Positions 1-30,400 of a stretch of DNA of 64,000 nt are shown here, in pieces; within the stretch, counting starts at the first letter, position 1; each line of letters opens with the position of its first letter. This DNA is from Antedon mediterranea (lineage: Eukaryota > Echinodermata > Crinoidea > Comatulida > Antedonidae). The translations under genes were made by a program, and so were the position numbers. The stretch covers positions 36,039,304 to 36,103,303 of the forward strand of contig NC_092671.1 of NCBI RefSeq assembly GCF_964355755.1, read 5' to 3'. The notes below the pieces were generated by a model. That model made no database searches, had not been told where the DNA came from, and saw nothing but the letters and a program-made list of their open reading frames with translations.

Positions 1-1796
1 GTCTTATACACCGAACATAAATGCCTCACCGTACAGAGTGTACATATCGTCACCTTGTTGGCTAGGCCTGAGTAGGCTAGGCCTAGCTACAGTGTACTAA
101 CGTAACGGCAACCTGCTTCTGCCTAGTTTTCAAGGCATTTTAGCGTGATGTTATACTAAATATGATGAAAAGATTTGTTTATTATGGAGCTGTTTTTTGC
201 TCCGATAAAATTTCATTTGTAAACGTTTACGATTGGAATAGTATTTATTTATAGTTATACGCACGATCGCCGACCGCCGTACCCCCAGCGCAAGCCCTTC
301 TTGGCGGCCACATGTTGTACGGTATTGGACTAGTATATTCTCCAGTTGATTATAGCATGGACCTAGCGTACACACTTCTTGGATACATAGATACTAATCG
401 AATACGGTTGTCCCTGAAAACGTGCGCCCTCTCGAAATGATCGAGCGAGGCTAGCCCACACACGTGCGTGTTACACACACGGTCATGCACTCGATGTTGC
501 GGGTGCGAAACTCATGAATAACAAGTTAGAAACAACTTGTTGAGGCTGGGCGCGGCCGAGCCTAGGTAAGAAAAAACCTAAATAAAGGACGCTGTTGTAG
601 ATATAACAAAATATATTATTACAATAATATTGATTACAATTTAAAAAAAACATTGTTTTGATGAAATATAAGGTGCGTCTTATACATCGACGATATAAAA
701 AATACCGATTTTTTACTCTCAGTTAGGGGGTGCATCTTATACACAGGTGCGACTTATACACCGAAATATACGGTAATTATGTTTGTACAGTATGATGTAG
801 TATGTTTAAGCGGATATTAGCCCTTGATGGCATTTGCAGCAATAAAGAAATTGAATTGAATTGAAAAATCATGTTTATAACCAGAAACATCATGTTACAC
901 TATACATTATTTTATTTACTCAATATTTCTGAAATTATAAATTATTTTCGAGATTTAAAAATTTTTTTTTTTAAACCAATACTGTATGGATTACAATGAT
1001 TTTACAAAAGAAAACACGATTTCCAATCAATTCCAAGCTATCCATACTACATTTTTCAGCGTATTATGAGTTCACTAACATTTCCCCCTATTATTAGTTA
1101 AAGCTGATTTTTGCTAAGAGCATGATTACGCTAAAATAACAAAACATCATTTTATAATTAGGATCAATCTTATCGCACAACAGTATATACCCAGTGGAGA
1201 TAACAACTACAAACTTGATTATACCGAACCTGAACTACAACACATACCTAATTAAGAACTTAATTAACTAATTACCAATGGCGGTATACATGGTAAACGA
1301 ATGCTTTTAATAAAAACCACTTTGAAAACTTAAGCCGTTTTACTTCACAAGGTAGTCTAGACTTTTCACTAAGTTTCTATCGTGGAAAATGTTTCTCTCT
1401 GAATGATTTCCTTTACATAATTACTTAGTCACTTAAAATGATATTTTTAGTCACTTTCCTAAGAGTGGCATAGTAAAAACATTTAGCCTGAAAGATATGA
1501 GTTTCTACATTAAGCAAGAATTTTATAATACGGTATATTCCTTTTGAAACTAAATTTAATTGTTCCACATGACTTGATTTAACTGATCATATGACATAGT
1601 GTAATAGGGATATGTGGGTTATTAATGATATTAGGGTGTCATTTTTTGTTTTGTTTTTATATATTTAGCCAAATTGCCAAGGATAACCATAAGCGAATTC
1701 AATCACTATTTTCTTAAAGGTGGCAATATACACAAGATGTTCTACATAAACAATATTGTATTACAAGTCTTTGGGGATGGAGTTGTAATTGGTTAT

Positions 1797-1880
1797 TAGA
1801 CAATGGCAGGACTCAAACCACAGTACCTTTGGATTGATAGCCAAGCATTATAACCACCAAGCCACAACTCCACTCATTAG
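1797..1880 (-). repeat. tRNA-like segment, probably a SINE head
   Basis: The minus strand reads GTGGAGTTGTGGCTTGGTGG TTATAATGC (A-box region) and GGTTTGAGTCCTGCC (B-box). There is no closed acceptor stem. Confidence 0.45.
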
Positions 1881-2883
1881 GTTTGACAAGAAAACTCTGT
1901 AGGCACTGGAATCTGTTTTACCACTTTTTTTTATCCAGGTAGGCTATGCACAAATTGAAACATACATCCACACAATTTTAGGCAAAGGCACCCTCTCTCC
2001 CTAGTTGAAATCAACATTATATCTAATTATTGCCATATAGTTATACCTTGATACCTGGTCCATCACAAATCACCACTCAAAGAAACCTACATCACATGGG
2101 AAATCCTGTGTTACGAAGATCAAGACTTGGACATATAGTAATGAAACATACACACCACACATTTCCATATACGAATTATGATTGGATAATGATCAAGCCT
2201 TTAAAATTTAAAGTTAAATTAATAGAAATATTGTTCTCCAGGTTGTATATCTCTGTATAAACACATTAGTACGTCTGAGAGCATTCAAAACTCCCCTGAC
2301 TGCACATAATTATATTGAATGGTTCATTTCCCGAATTCTGTTATCGCGATAAGCAATTCTCGACGACTGCGGCTGAATCTTTAATAATTTTATTAACAGA
2401 ACTGTTTTCAAATAAGAGTAATTGACGGCAGCAATTGTACACTACAGGTTTGTTGCGGTTTATATCGGTTCAATAGCACGATCAATTTGTCGTTGTTCGT
2501 AACAAGTTAGCTTTGTCTTGGCAGCGTACACGTCCCATGTCCCAGTCACGTCATCGCAATCCATGTCCAAGACACAATGGAAATCAAGCCATTTAGCATG
2601 GCACCTATTGTCTATCCTGTTGCACGCCAATAGGGAGAGCATTTAACGACATTGGCAAGATTAAGAATTTTTTTTCATTTTAAACCGTTCTTTTTTTACT
2701 CCTACACAAAAAAACTATTTCAATAATTTAATACAATTCTAAATAGTAATAGTTTGTAATAGTTATTCCTTGCCACTGCCTTTGTTCCATACATTTTTTA
2801 TTATTAAACGGCTTTGTTTAAATAAATTTTGTTAATAAAAAGAGTAGCTAAGCAAAGAGATTTGATAAAATATTTATGGCATT

Positions 2884-3325
2884 GGCCCATTCACACTAGG
2901 ATGATAACGATCGATGATAAATATATAAATATGCATTTTTCATACATAAAACAAAATAAATCTAACAAGTTTTCATCCTATAACTATAAGAAAACCATCT
3001 ATGCTTCCTTTGATGAAAATGATATTTTGACACATGCAATCAAATGATGTCATGTTAAGTAATAATATAAGAACAATAATATTGTGACAATTTTAATCTT
3101 TTTATTAATCATTTGATTAGATTAAAAAAAATATTAATTTTAATAACATCATAAATGATTATTCTATAGCTCTAGAATGAAAACCTTTCTAATTTTATGT
3201 TATGTATGAAAAATGCATTATTATCTATTTATCGTCGATCGTTATCGTCCTATCCTTTAATTGATGTAAAAAAAAATGCCTATTTATTTATCTATTGATC
3301 ATTATCATCCTAGTGTAAATGGGCC
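2884..3325. mobile_element. foldback-2 MITE
   Basis: GGCCCATTCACACTAGGATG at the left and CATCCTAGTGTAAATGGGCC at the right are inverted copies, with GATAACGATCGA...ATAAATATA inside each arm. An extra inner copy of the arm is seen at about 3225-3255. Confidence 0.88.
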
Positions 3326-3380
3326 TTTAATTATTTCAAATAATGTACCACGTAGTAAATCCGTTCATTACATAACTTAC

Positions 3381-20511
<17,131 letters not shown>

Positions 20512-21437
20512 GTTGAAAATGCAAAATGTTTTTTTCATATGGTTTTTTTTATAATTGGACTCTAGAGGGCACTATACCGTTTTTTTAGTTTGTTCTGATC
20601 TCCATTATTGTATGTTAGTTTGTTTGTCCAAATATCGGTTCGTCGCCTTGTATGCTTTTCCTTTCGAAATTATCATTAAAATACAAAATGCATGTATGTA
20701 TATGTAAATAAAAATGACAAGACAATTTGGTGGTGGTTTGTCATTGTACATTTGACGAGCTCATGCGGCGTTTAAACACGCATTATAAATAACATAGGCC
20801 TAAAGTTTCCTCAAACACGATTTGTTAGTCATTAAGTGACGTAAATGAAATTAAAAAGTATAATGTGTTACTGTTAATGACATATGTAATTGTATATACT
20901 TAGGCCTAACTCTACTTTGAATAAAAATTTGATTAAAAAAAATTATTAACCTGAATAACTGTAATTTAAAGCAAAAAAAAGTCAATTTGACTGCCAGCCA
21001 ATGGTTTTTTGATTAAAATTGACCATTTATTTTGTCAATTTATATGAGAAAACTATTATTTTTTCCGTCTTTTTACGGAAGGGATTAACTTTATAAAAAC
21101 TACAAAATAACCTATTCAAAGTCTGATTTAATTAATTCCTTTTCATGTTTTGGGGGGACAATACATCTTTAATCGTAGTAGAGATAATGGCACTACCCTA
21201 CCAACTATTAAAATAAACATGTACCTCTTATTGTATTCGATCTATTTCCATTTTTTTAAATTTTCTTTTCGAATTTATTATAGCTATCCAAGATGTGATG
21301 ATACGACAAAGGTTGTAGACCTACCATACCGGACAGACACGCCTCAATTTGGAATTAACTCGGATTCCCAGATTAAACAACTGAGGTTTAGGATATGAAG
21401 TGACTATTCTTACAAAACTATCAAAGTCAGGTCCACG
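20512..21437. promoter_or_regulatory. head-to-head intergenic region between SMARCC and antistasin-like gene A
   Basis: The two start codons (20511 minus, 21438 plus) are 926 bp apart on opposite strands, so both promoters must lie here unless distal 5' exons exist. The middle (about 20925-21172) is one arm of a foldback repeat ending GGGGGGACAATACATC. The 110 bp before gene A resembles the promoters of genes B-D (a shared CTCAATTTGGAATTAACTCG block) but lacks their TATATAAAAT. Confidence 0.5.
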
Positions 21438-24400
21438 ATGAAGTCGGAGTTCTCAATCCTGCTGGTGCTAACAGCGCTGTCTATTTATATTGCATCAGGT
21501 AATATTCTTATTAATACTAATTATATAAAATACCGTACTACCGCAATAATAATAATAGGTCTATGCAGCAATGTATGACGCTTCAGGCCTCATCATTTAT
21601 TTTTGTTCAAACTTAATAACTTTATGGGACGAAAGTTGTTGAAAATTTATTTACAATTTTAGGTAATCCAGTTTGTGAAGTTTGTAACTGTAAAAATCCT
21701 GATCTTAGTGCAGAAGTAGTAGATGGCTGTCAGCTGTGTGTTTGCCTAATAGTCCCTCCGTCTAATCCAATACCAGATAAGGGTAAGTTTAGTTTTATAT
21801 TTATAGGCCTATAATTAAAAGAGAATTTAGTTTTTATTGCATAGTTAAAGATGTATTGTCCCCCAAAACATGAAAAAGGATTAATTAAATCAGACTTTGA
21901 ATAGGTTATTTTGTAGTTTTAATAAAGTTAATAACTTCCGTAGAAGAAAAAAATGTTTTCACTTATAACCATGAGAAAATAAATGGTTAGATTCTACCAA
22001 AAATCCATTGGCTGACAGCCAATTTAACTATTTTTGGCTTTACAGTTTTTGCAGGTAAATACGCATTGTTTCGATCTAATTTTGGTAAAATTGGATAACT
22101 ATTATGTGACCTTAAAACAGCATATACAAAAAATAATAATGTCAATAATTATTTTTTCAGGGGGACAATACATCTTTAATGTTTCCCATTCTTCTACTGA
22201 TAATGTTTTTGTCTTAAAAAATAGTGACATACTGTATAGTAACATTAATATTAACTGCTTAATATAATATTTGTGTACAAATTTTAAATAGTTATTAAAT
22301 AGTTATACTCACACTCCTTTTGGCTTTAAATTATACTTTCCTAACCGGACTTGACACACGAGAGGTGTGGTGGTTGGGTCGTTTTGAACGTGTTGAAACC
22401 ATATCAACAGTACTGTATAATATAACTCCAAAGTTTAAATAACTATCAGTAATAAGTTTTTTGTTTTTTTTAAAGGGTAATTTTGAATAATAATAGTCGG
22501 CCACCTGACCACCAATCCCCACGCCCAGCAAAGCAAACCCCGTTACTAGGCGATTAATCAGACACATTATTCATCAGAATGCTTTTCCCACAGACTGTCC
22601 TCTGCACTGTTCGTTTGGTTGTTTGGAAACCGGTTCTGATAGTAAAGGATGCCCTGTATGTGACTGTTTTCCATCTCAGCCTAAACCACCTACTTGTGAG
22701 TTCATTTTATTGTAGTTTATTGAAAAATTAAAAGTAGTAGTATTACTGTACAACTCATGTTCATTATGTTTCATTAAAAAATATCGACTACAACGACATA
22801 CAGACAAACTGACTCAAAATTGGTCAAGTAACAGATTTAATGACAGAATACAATTTTCAATTCAATTCAAATTCTTTATTGCAACAAAGTAAACATTGTT
22901 GAATTTACAATATTAAAATAGCAATTAATAAATAATTAAAATTACAAGTTCACATTACAACATATACAAATATAATGATAAAATGTTAAAATTAATTTAT
23001 TTTATTTTAATAATAATTTTCAAAAAAAATTATAAAACAAGCGCTGTGAATCATGTATTTCTTAGTCTGCCCTCTTGTCTGTCCGTTCGACTGTGTGAAG
23101 GACCTACTTAGGTCTATATTTATAATTACTATGACCTAAGTTAATGCTTTTAATTGAATTCTGGTGGGATCCAGGTGGAAGTTTTAAAATGATAATTCAA
23201 TTCAATTCAATTCAAAGCAAAATTTATTTACTCCTTTCACATTACAAAACTGAATGAACTCAATGAACAATATATATTTTTAAAAATTAGAAAGAAGAAG
23301 ATACAAACCCAGAAAGATGAAAAACACATCGTGTGGAGGGCGTACCTATCACTGACAGACAATTAAAAAAATAATAATAATAAATAAATAAATAAATAAA
23401 AAATTGACCGAAGAATAGTTAATATTTGGAAATAAGGTGACTTTTAAGTTTAGATAATTGTTATCCTTTAGTTTGTAAACCATGTGAATGTGAAACAATC
23501 GATTTACCAGCTGGTATCGGTGGATGTCCAATATGTGACTGTTCTCCATCTCTGCCTAAACCTCCTACTAGTGAGTTATTCTTATTTGTATTGCAGTTTC
23601 TTGAAAATGAAAAGTAGTACCTGTAGTAGTGTTAACGTACAATTCATGTTTATTGTGTTTCATTTAATATCGACTACAAAGAAATACAGACAAAAGATTG
23701 ATCAAGTAACAATTTTAATGACAGACTTTTACAATTTTCTTAGTCTGCTCTCCGTTTTGTCCGTTTGGCTGTGTGGAGACTGGATTAGATGCCCTAAGTT
23801 GCCCAATTTGTGATTGCTCTTCTCAGGATCCGGAACCTCCCACAGGTAAGTCAAATCTATCTTTCTATTTATTCTTCTTCTTTTTAATTTTACTGAAAAC
23901 CATTTTTACAAAATTAAAGGTCCACGATGAAATATGTGTTCTTAATCCTGGTTCATAATAATTTTTCTTATTAATAATAATTATATCAAAATACTACCCC
24001 AATATCAATAGGTGACGTCTATTCAGACATGTATAAATTTGTTTGCACTTCAGGCCCCAGCATTTTATTTTTTTTCAAACTTAATCACTTTTTGGAGGAA
24101 ATCTTGCTAATTAAGGTGTTTAAGAGGAAACATGAGTACGACGAGATAGTTAGTATGTAAACCTTTATGAGGATTAGAACATTTTGATTGTTATGCTTTA
24201 GACTGTAAACCATGCGAATGTAAAGAAATCGAGATACCAGGTATCGTTGGATGTCCACTGTGTATCTGCGACGACCCCGAGCCGCCACCAAGTAAGCTAA
24301 CATCATTTTGTTAATGTTGTAAATTGACATGAATAAAAATATCTGGCATTGTATAGTGAGATTGATTTTGTTGTAGGTCTGACCATCAATGTACAGTCAA

Positions 24401-27400
24401 CAACAAGGCGAAATGAACTCTGAACCCAACATACTTAAAAACTAAATCAACTCAAAAGTTAACGTTATATCATCATTTTATTTACATTTATTTTGGAAAA
24501 TCCAGTTTGTGAAGATTGTAACTGTAAAAATCCTGACCCTGATGCAGAAGTAGTAGATGGCTGTCAGCTGTGTGTTTGCCTAATAATCCCTCCGCCTAAT
24601 CCAATACCAGATACGGGTAAGCTTAGTTTTATATTCATAACTATGATATAAATTTAGTTTTTCATAAACAATACAAGTTCCTTGTTTTATTCTTTTTTAA
24701 CTTTCGTGATCCATGTTGATTTGTTCTTTTTACTTTGCAGAGCCCCTTCGGGGAGTCTTAGCAAATCCATATGCCAATGTAGTCTTTGTTTTTTTAATTG
24801 TACTCGAGTTTTTTTTCTGTGTTAGGCTTTAATGAAAGTGACAATGTCAACGTTGGTAGACAATGTATTTTATATGAGGCAAAGATGCTCCAGATGAAAT
24901 AGTATTTTAAGATTAGAGCGCGTCATTGTACTCACTTTTATTTAAATGCAATGTATACGAAATGGGTGTTATTATATGTGTTTACATAAAATGTCTTTCG
25001 TTAAAACTGCCTCAATATAAATTTATTAACAAAACATGTCATTTATTCTAAAGTTATGTTTATTTCGACAATTTTTTTTTTTTTTTTTTTTTTTTCTGTA
25101 AGCTTCCATTAGAGCGGTTTACTACATAAAGTTTGTAGGCAAAGCTTCCATTAGAGCGGTTTACTACATAAAGTTTGTAGGCAAAGCTTCCATTAGAGCG
25201 GTTTACTACATAAAGTTTGTAGGCAAAGCTTCCATTAGAGCGGTTTACTACATAAAGTTTGTAGGCAAAGCTTCCATTAGAGCGGTTTACTACATAAAGT
25301 TTGTAGGCAAAGCTTCCATTAGAGCGGTTTACTACATAAAGTTTGTAGGCAAAGCTTCCATTAGAGCGGTTTACTACATAAAGTTTGTAGGCAAAGCTTC
25401 CATTAGAGCGGTTTACTACATAAAGTTTGTAGGCAAAGCTTCCATTAGAGCGGTTTACTACATAAAGTTTGTAGGCAAAGCTTCCATTAGAGCGGTTTAC
25501 TACATAAAGTTTGTAGGCAAAGCTTCCATTAGAGCGGTTTACTACATAAAGTTTGTAGGCAAATTTATTATTATGTTAAGTTATTGTATCGTGATTATGT
25601 AACATTAATACTTTTTCTGCTCATAATTGTGTACAGAGTTAAAATGAAGTAGAAATATTATTTGATAAGACTAATGTTTGTCCTTCACAAATAGTTATAC
25701 TAGAAAAATAAATATTTGGTACTCATTGTATTCGGCCTTAAATGGCACTCCTAACTTTCTAACCGATTTTACACATGAGAGGTGTGTGTGGTGGTTGGGT
25801 CGTTTTGTACGTTGTTGAAGCAAATACCAAAACAAACATCAACTACTGTATATAACTGAAAACGTCCACAATGTACACTTTTATATTAAGTTATCGAATT
25901 GGTCGCATGACCACCAATATCCACGCACACGCCCAGCAAAGCAAGCCCTGTTTTACTAGACGTACTGGAAAGACCAATACAACGATCATCAGACACATTA
26001 TTCATTACAATGGGTTTTTTTCACAGACTGCATACTGACTTGTCCGCTTGGTTGTATAAAAACCGGTTCTGATAGTAAAGGATGCCCAGTATGTAACTGT
26101 CTTTCATCTCAGCCCAAACCACCTACTTGTGAGTTCGTTTTATTGTAGTTTATTGAAAAATTAAAAAGTAGTAGTATTACTGTACAATTCATGTTTATTG
26201 TGTTTTATTAAAAAATATTATATAATCGACTACAACAAGAAAACATTTTAATCACAGAATTTTACACTTTATTTTTATTTTATTTTATTTTTATTTTTAT
26301 TTTATTTTATTTAACACTTTTCTTAGTCTGCTCTCCTGTGTGTCGGTTTGGCTGTGTGGAGACTGGATTAGATGCGTTAGGATGTCCAATTTGTGATTGC
26401 TCACCTGATGATCCGAAACCTCCTACTGGTAAGTGAAGTCTATTTCATTCTTCTTCTTGTTCATTTTACTAAAAACCATTTTTTTACAAAATTATCAAAC
26501 TTCAAAGGTCCATGATGAAGTCTGTGTCCTTAATCCTGATTCATATTATCAGGTAATATTTGTATTAATAATTATTATATCAAATACTACCCCAATAATA
26601 ATTAGTCTATGCAGAAATGTATTTATGACGCTTCAAGCCCCATCAGTACTTCATAATTTTTTGGGGGAAAACACAATTTAATCCGCCGTGATACGTGTAA
26701 AAATTATTATCATTACGGTGTTTAAGAAGAAACTTGAGTACCACGGGATGGGTATGTAAATCTAACTTTTATGATGATTAGAACATTTTGATGAACTGGT
26801 TTTTTTATATTGACAATAAAAATATCTGGCATGTTTTATAGTGATTTTGTTGTGATTTTCAGTACAGTAAACAACAAGGCGTAATAAACTCTGAACCCAT
26901 CATACAAACTAAATCAACTCAAACGTTATACCATCATATTTTATTGACATTTTTTGGAAAATCTAGTTTGTGAATTTTGTAACTGTAAAAATCCTGATCC
27001 TGATGCAGAAGTAGTAGATGGCTGTCAACTGTGTGTTTGCCTAATAGTCCCTCCTAAACCAGTACCAGATAAAGGTAAGAATTCTTTTATGATTAAAATA
27101 AATATATTTTTCATGAACAATAATACATTTTACAGAATGTAGAGTTCCTTTTTGATATGAATTTGTTGAAAAGAAATGATATATTATTTGCTGTGTTATC
27201 ATCAGTTACGCCTCTCGTTTTTCTACATAACCCTTTTTACTGTTTCTACTGCTATTTTCTTTTGTTATGAGCAGCAGCAGGATGGTTTTGTGTTGTGTGT
27301 ATATAATTTTCAATTTCTTTTATTTTTATTTCGCCCACTAAATCGTGTACAAAGTTTAAATGAAGTAAAATATTAATTATTAAGACTATTGCCCGTCCTT

Positions 27401-30400
27401 CATAAACTAATAATATTTTTTTTTGATAAATAAATATACTAAATATTTTACACTCCTTGTATTTGGCCTTATAAGCACTCTGATCCTAACTTTCCTAGCC
27501 GGATTTAAAGCCGGTAGTTGGTCGTTTTGAACGTTGATGAAGCAAACTGTAACAACACTACTATATATAACTCCAAAGTTTAAATAACTATCAAAGTATT
27601 TTTTAAAGGGTAATTTTCACCCGACCACCGGTCAACTGACCACCAATCCCCACGCCCAGCAAAGCAAACACTAGGCGTACTGGACAGACCAATAAAACGA
27701 ATAATCAGACACATTACTCATCAGAATGTTGTTTCCTCAGACTGCCCTCTGCATTGTCCGTTTGGTTGTTTAGAAACCGGTTCTGATAGTAAAGGATGCC
27801 CAGTATGTGACTGTTTTCCATCTCAGCCCAAACCACCTACTTGTGAGTTATTTTCATTGCAGTTTTGTGAAAAACAAAAGTAGTAATAGTATTACTGTAC
27901 AAGTCATTATGTTTCATAAAAAAATATCGACTACAACGATATACAGACAAACGATTGATCAAGATTGGCTTTTACAATTTTTTAGTCTGCTCTCCGATAT
28001 GTCCGTTTGGCTGTGTGGAGACTGGCTTAGATGCGCTAAGATGTCCAATTTGTGATTGCTCTTCTCAGGATCCGGAACCTCCCACAGGTAAGTCAAATCT
28101 ATCTTTCTATTTCTTCTTCTTCTTTTTAATTTTACTGAAAACCATTTTTACTAAATTAATGGTCCACGATGAAGTCTGTGTCCTTAATCCTGATTCATAA
28201 AAAAACATCAGGTAATAATTATTCTTATATAATATTAATTATATCAAGAAGAGCGTGTAACATAATATGCCCCGATGGTACCTCGTATGATACCTTAACA
28301 TCATCACTCTATCTGAACGCCGCGAGAAGTTTTCAAGAAAATTCTTTGATAAAATGAAAAAAAAAGATCATATATTACACACTCTCTTACCTAAACCTCC
28401 CACACACAACCATCAGCTCCGACGCGTTAGATCGTTCACCCTCCCCAAAGTCCGGACACAACGCACAAAAAACTTCATTACTTTCTACGGAGTTTTCAAT
28501 GATTGGTGAATGATCAGTAACTGAGTTATGATAAGCAAATTGTGAACCTCTATTGGTTTGTGTTACTGGATGTACTATGATGGCCATTGAAAGACTGGTT
28601 TGTGGACTATGATATATTTTAGTATTACTTGTTTGGACTGTGTTATACTATGAGTTTACATATTTACTATTATATTTATGTCAACTTCATCACTGCTTAC
28701 TTGATGCAATAAAGGAAATAAATAAATAAATAAAAATCAAAGTACTACCCCAATAACAATATTGACGTATATACAGAAATGTTGTAAAATCTTGTAAATA
28801 CGGTGTTTAGGAGGAAACTTGAGTACGACGAGATTGTTATGTAATATTTTATGAGGATGAAAACATTTTGATTGTTATCATTTAGATTGTAAGCCATGTG
28901 GCTGTAAAACAATAGATATACCAGGTATCGGTGGATGTCCACTGTGCATCTGCGACGACCCTGAGCCTCCACCAAGTAAGCTACATCATTTTGTTAATTG
29001 AATGCAGATATCTGGCACCGTATAGGGAGATTGTTTTTTTGTTGTAGGCCTAATCATCAATATACAGTCAACAACAAGGCGTAATGAACTCTGAACCCAT
29101 ACACCTAGAAACTAAATCAACTCAAACATTAACGTTATAACGTTTATTTACAATTTTAGATAATCCACCAGTTTGTGAAGTTTGTAACTGTAAAAATCCT
29201 GATCTTAGTGCAGAGGTAGTAGATGGCTGTCAGCTGTGTGTTTGTCTAATAGTCCCTCCGTCTAATCCAATACCAGATAAGGGTAAGCTTAGTTTTATAT
29301 GTATGTGACTAAAATATAAATCTAGTTTTTCATGAACAATAACATATTTTACAGAATGTAGAGTTTTTGTTTGCTGTGTTATCATCAGTTACGCCTCTCG
29401 TCTTTCTACGTAATCCTTTTTTACTTTGTTATGAGCAGCAGCATGATGGTTTTGTGTTGTGTGTATATAATCTTCAATTTCTTTTTTTTTCATTTCGACA
29501 ATTAAATCGTGTACAAAGTTTAAATGAAGTAAAATATTAATTAATAAAGACTATTGTCCGTCCTTCATATACTAATATAATATAATAAAAATAAATATAC
29601 TAAATATTTTACACTCCTTGAATTTGGCCTTAAGCACTCCTTAAACTTTTCTAACCGGATTTGACGCATGAAGCAAACACCATGTTACTCCTCTCTATTG
29701 AGAGTGAGGTGTGGTAGTTGGTAGTTTGATAATTATTAGTATAACTATCTTCCATAAGGCAAACTGTTATTAACAAGTTATCAAATCGGCAATCTGACCA
29801 CCAATCCCCATGCCCAGCAAAGCAAACCCTGTTACTAGGCGTACTGGAAAGACCAATAAAACGATCAGACACATTATCTGTTTTTTCCACAGACTGCCCT
29901 CTGCACTGTCCGTTTGGTTGTTTAAAAAGCGGTTCTGATAGTAAAGGATGCCCCGTATGTGACTGTTTTCCATCTCAGCCTAAACCACCTACTAGTGAGT
30001 TATTCTTATTTTTATTGCAGTTCTTGAAAAAGAAAAGTAGTATAGTAGTATTACTGTACAATTCATGTTAATAATATATATAATAATAACAGGATTTTTA
30101 TAGCGCACATACCACCACTCAAGAGTGCTCAAGGCGCATTTAAAAAATAAAAAACAAATCATACAAATTCCTGACAAATGTTTATTATGTTTCATTAAAA
30201 GATATGCCAAACGTACAGGGAATGGCTTAGCAATTGACATTAAAGATATAGTTGTATAGCTACCCAAGAGAGACACGTACGACGAAAAAAAAACGTATTC
30301 AAATTATTAATTATCAATATTATTACATTATTGACGATAATTAACCAATAATTAACCGATAAACTGCCTGTGGAAACGGCAGTTTAAGAACCTCAACTAA

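Larger units (their letters stand above)
1..3380. other. no exon seen; presumed SMARCC intron with repeats
   Basis: No open frame here resembles the missing SMARCC tail. The stretch holds a repeat ending CTTATACACCGAAATATACG (about 660-776, with a related word at 1-16), a LINE-type 3' tail (about 800-866, AATAAAG then GAATTGAATTG), a tRNA-like segment (1797-1876) and a foldback MITE (2884-3325). The short open frames elsewhere have no recognisable similarity. Confidence 0.6.

Noticed and set aside
151-375. Open frame of 74 codons on the minus strand near the window start
   Set aside because: No family resemblance, no splice logic with SMARCC, and it overlaps repeat-like sequence.
2460-2642. 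Possible further SMARCC exon (minus-strand frame of 60 codons)
   Set aside because: The translation does not resemble the expected leucine-zipper or Pro/Gln-rich tail, and the flanking splice sites are poor.
25099-25560. CRISPR-like direct repeats
   Set aside because: Units abut with no spacers and the window is eukaryotic; it is a minisatellite.
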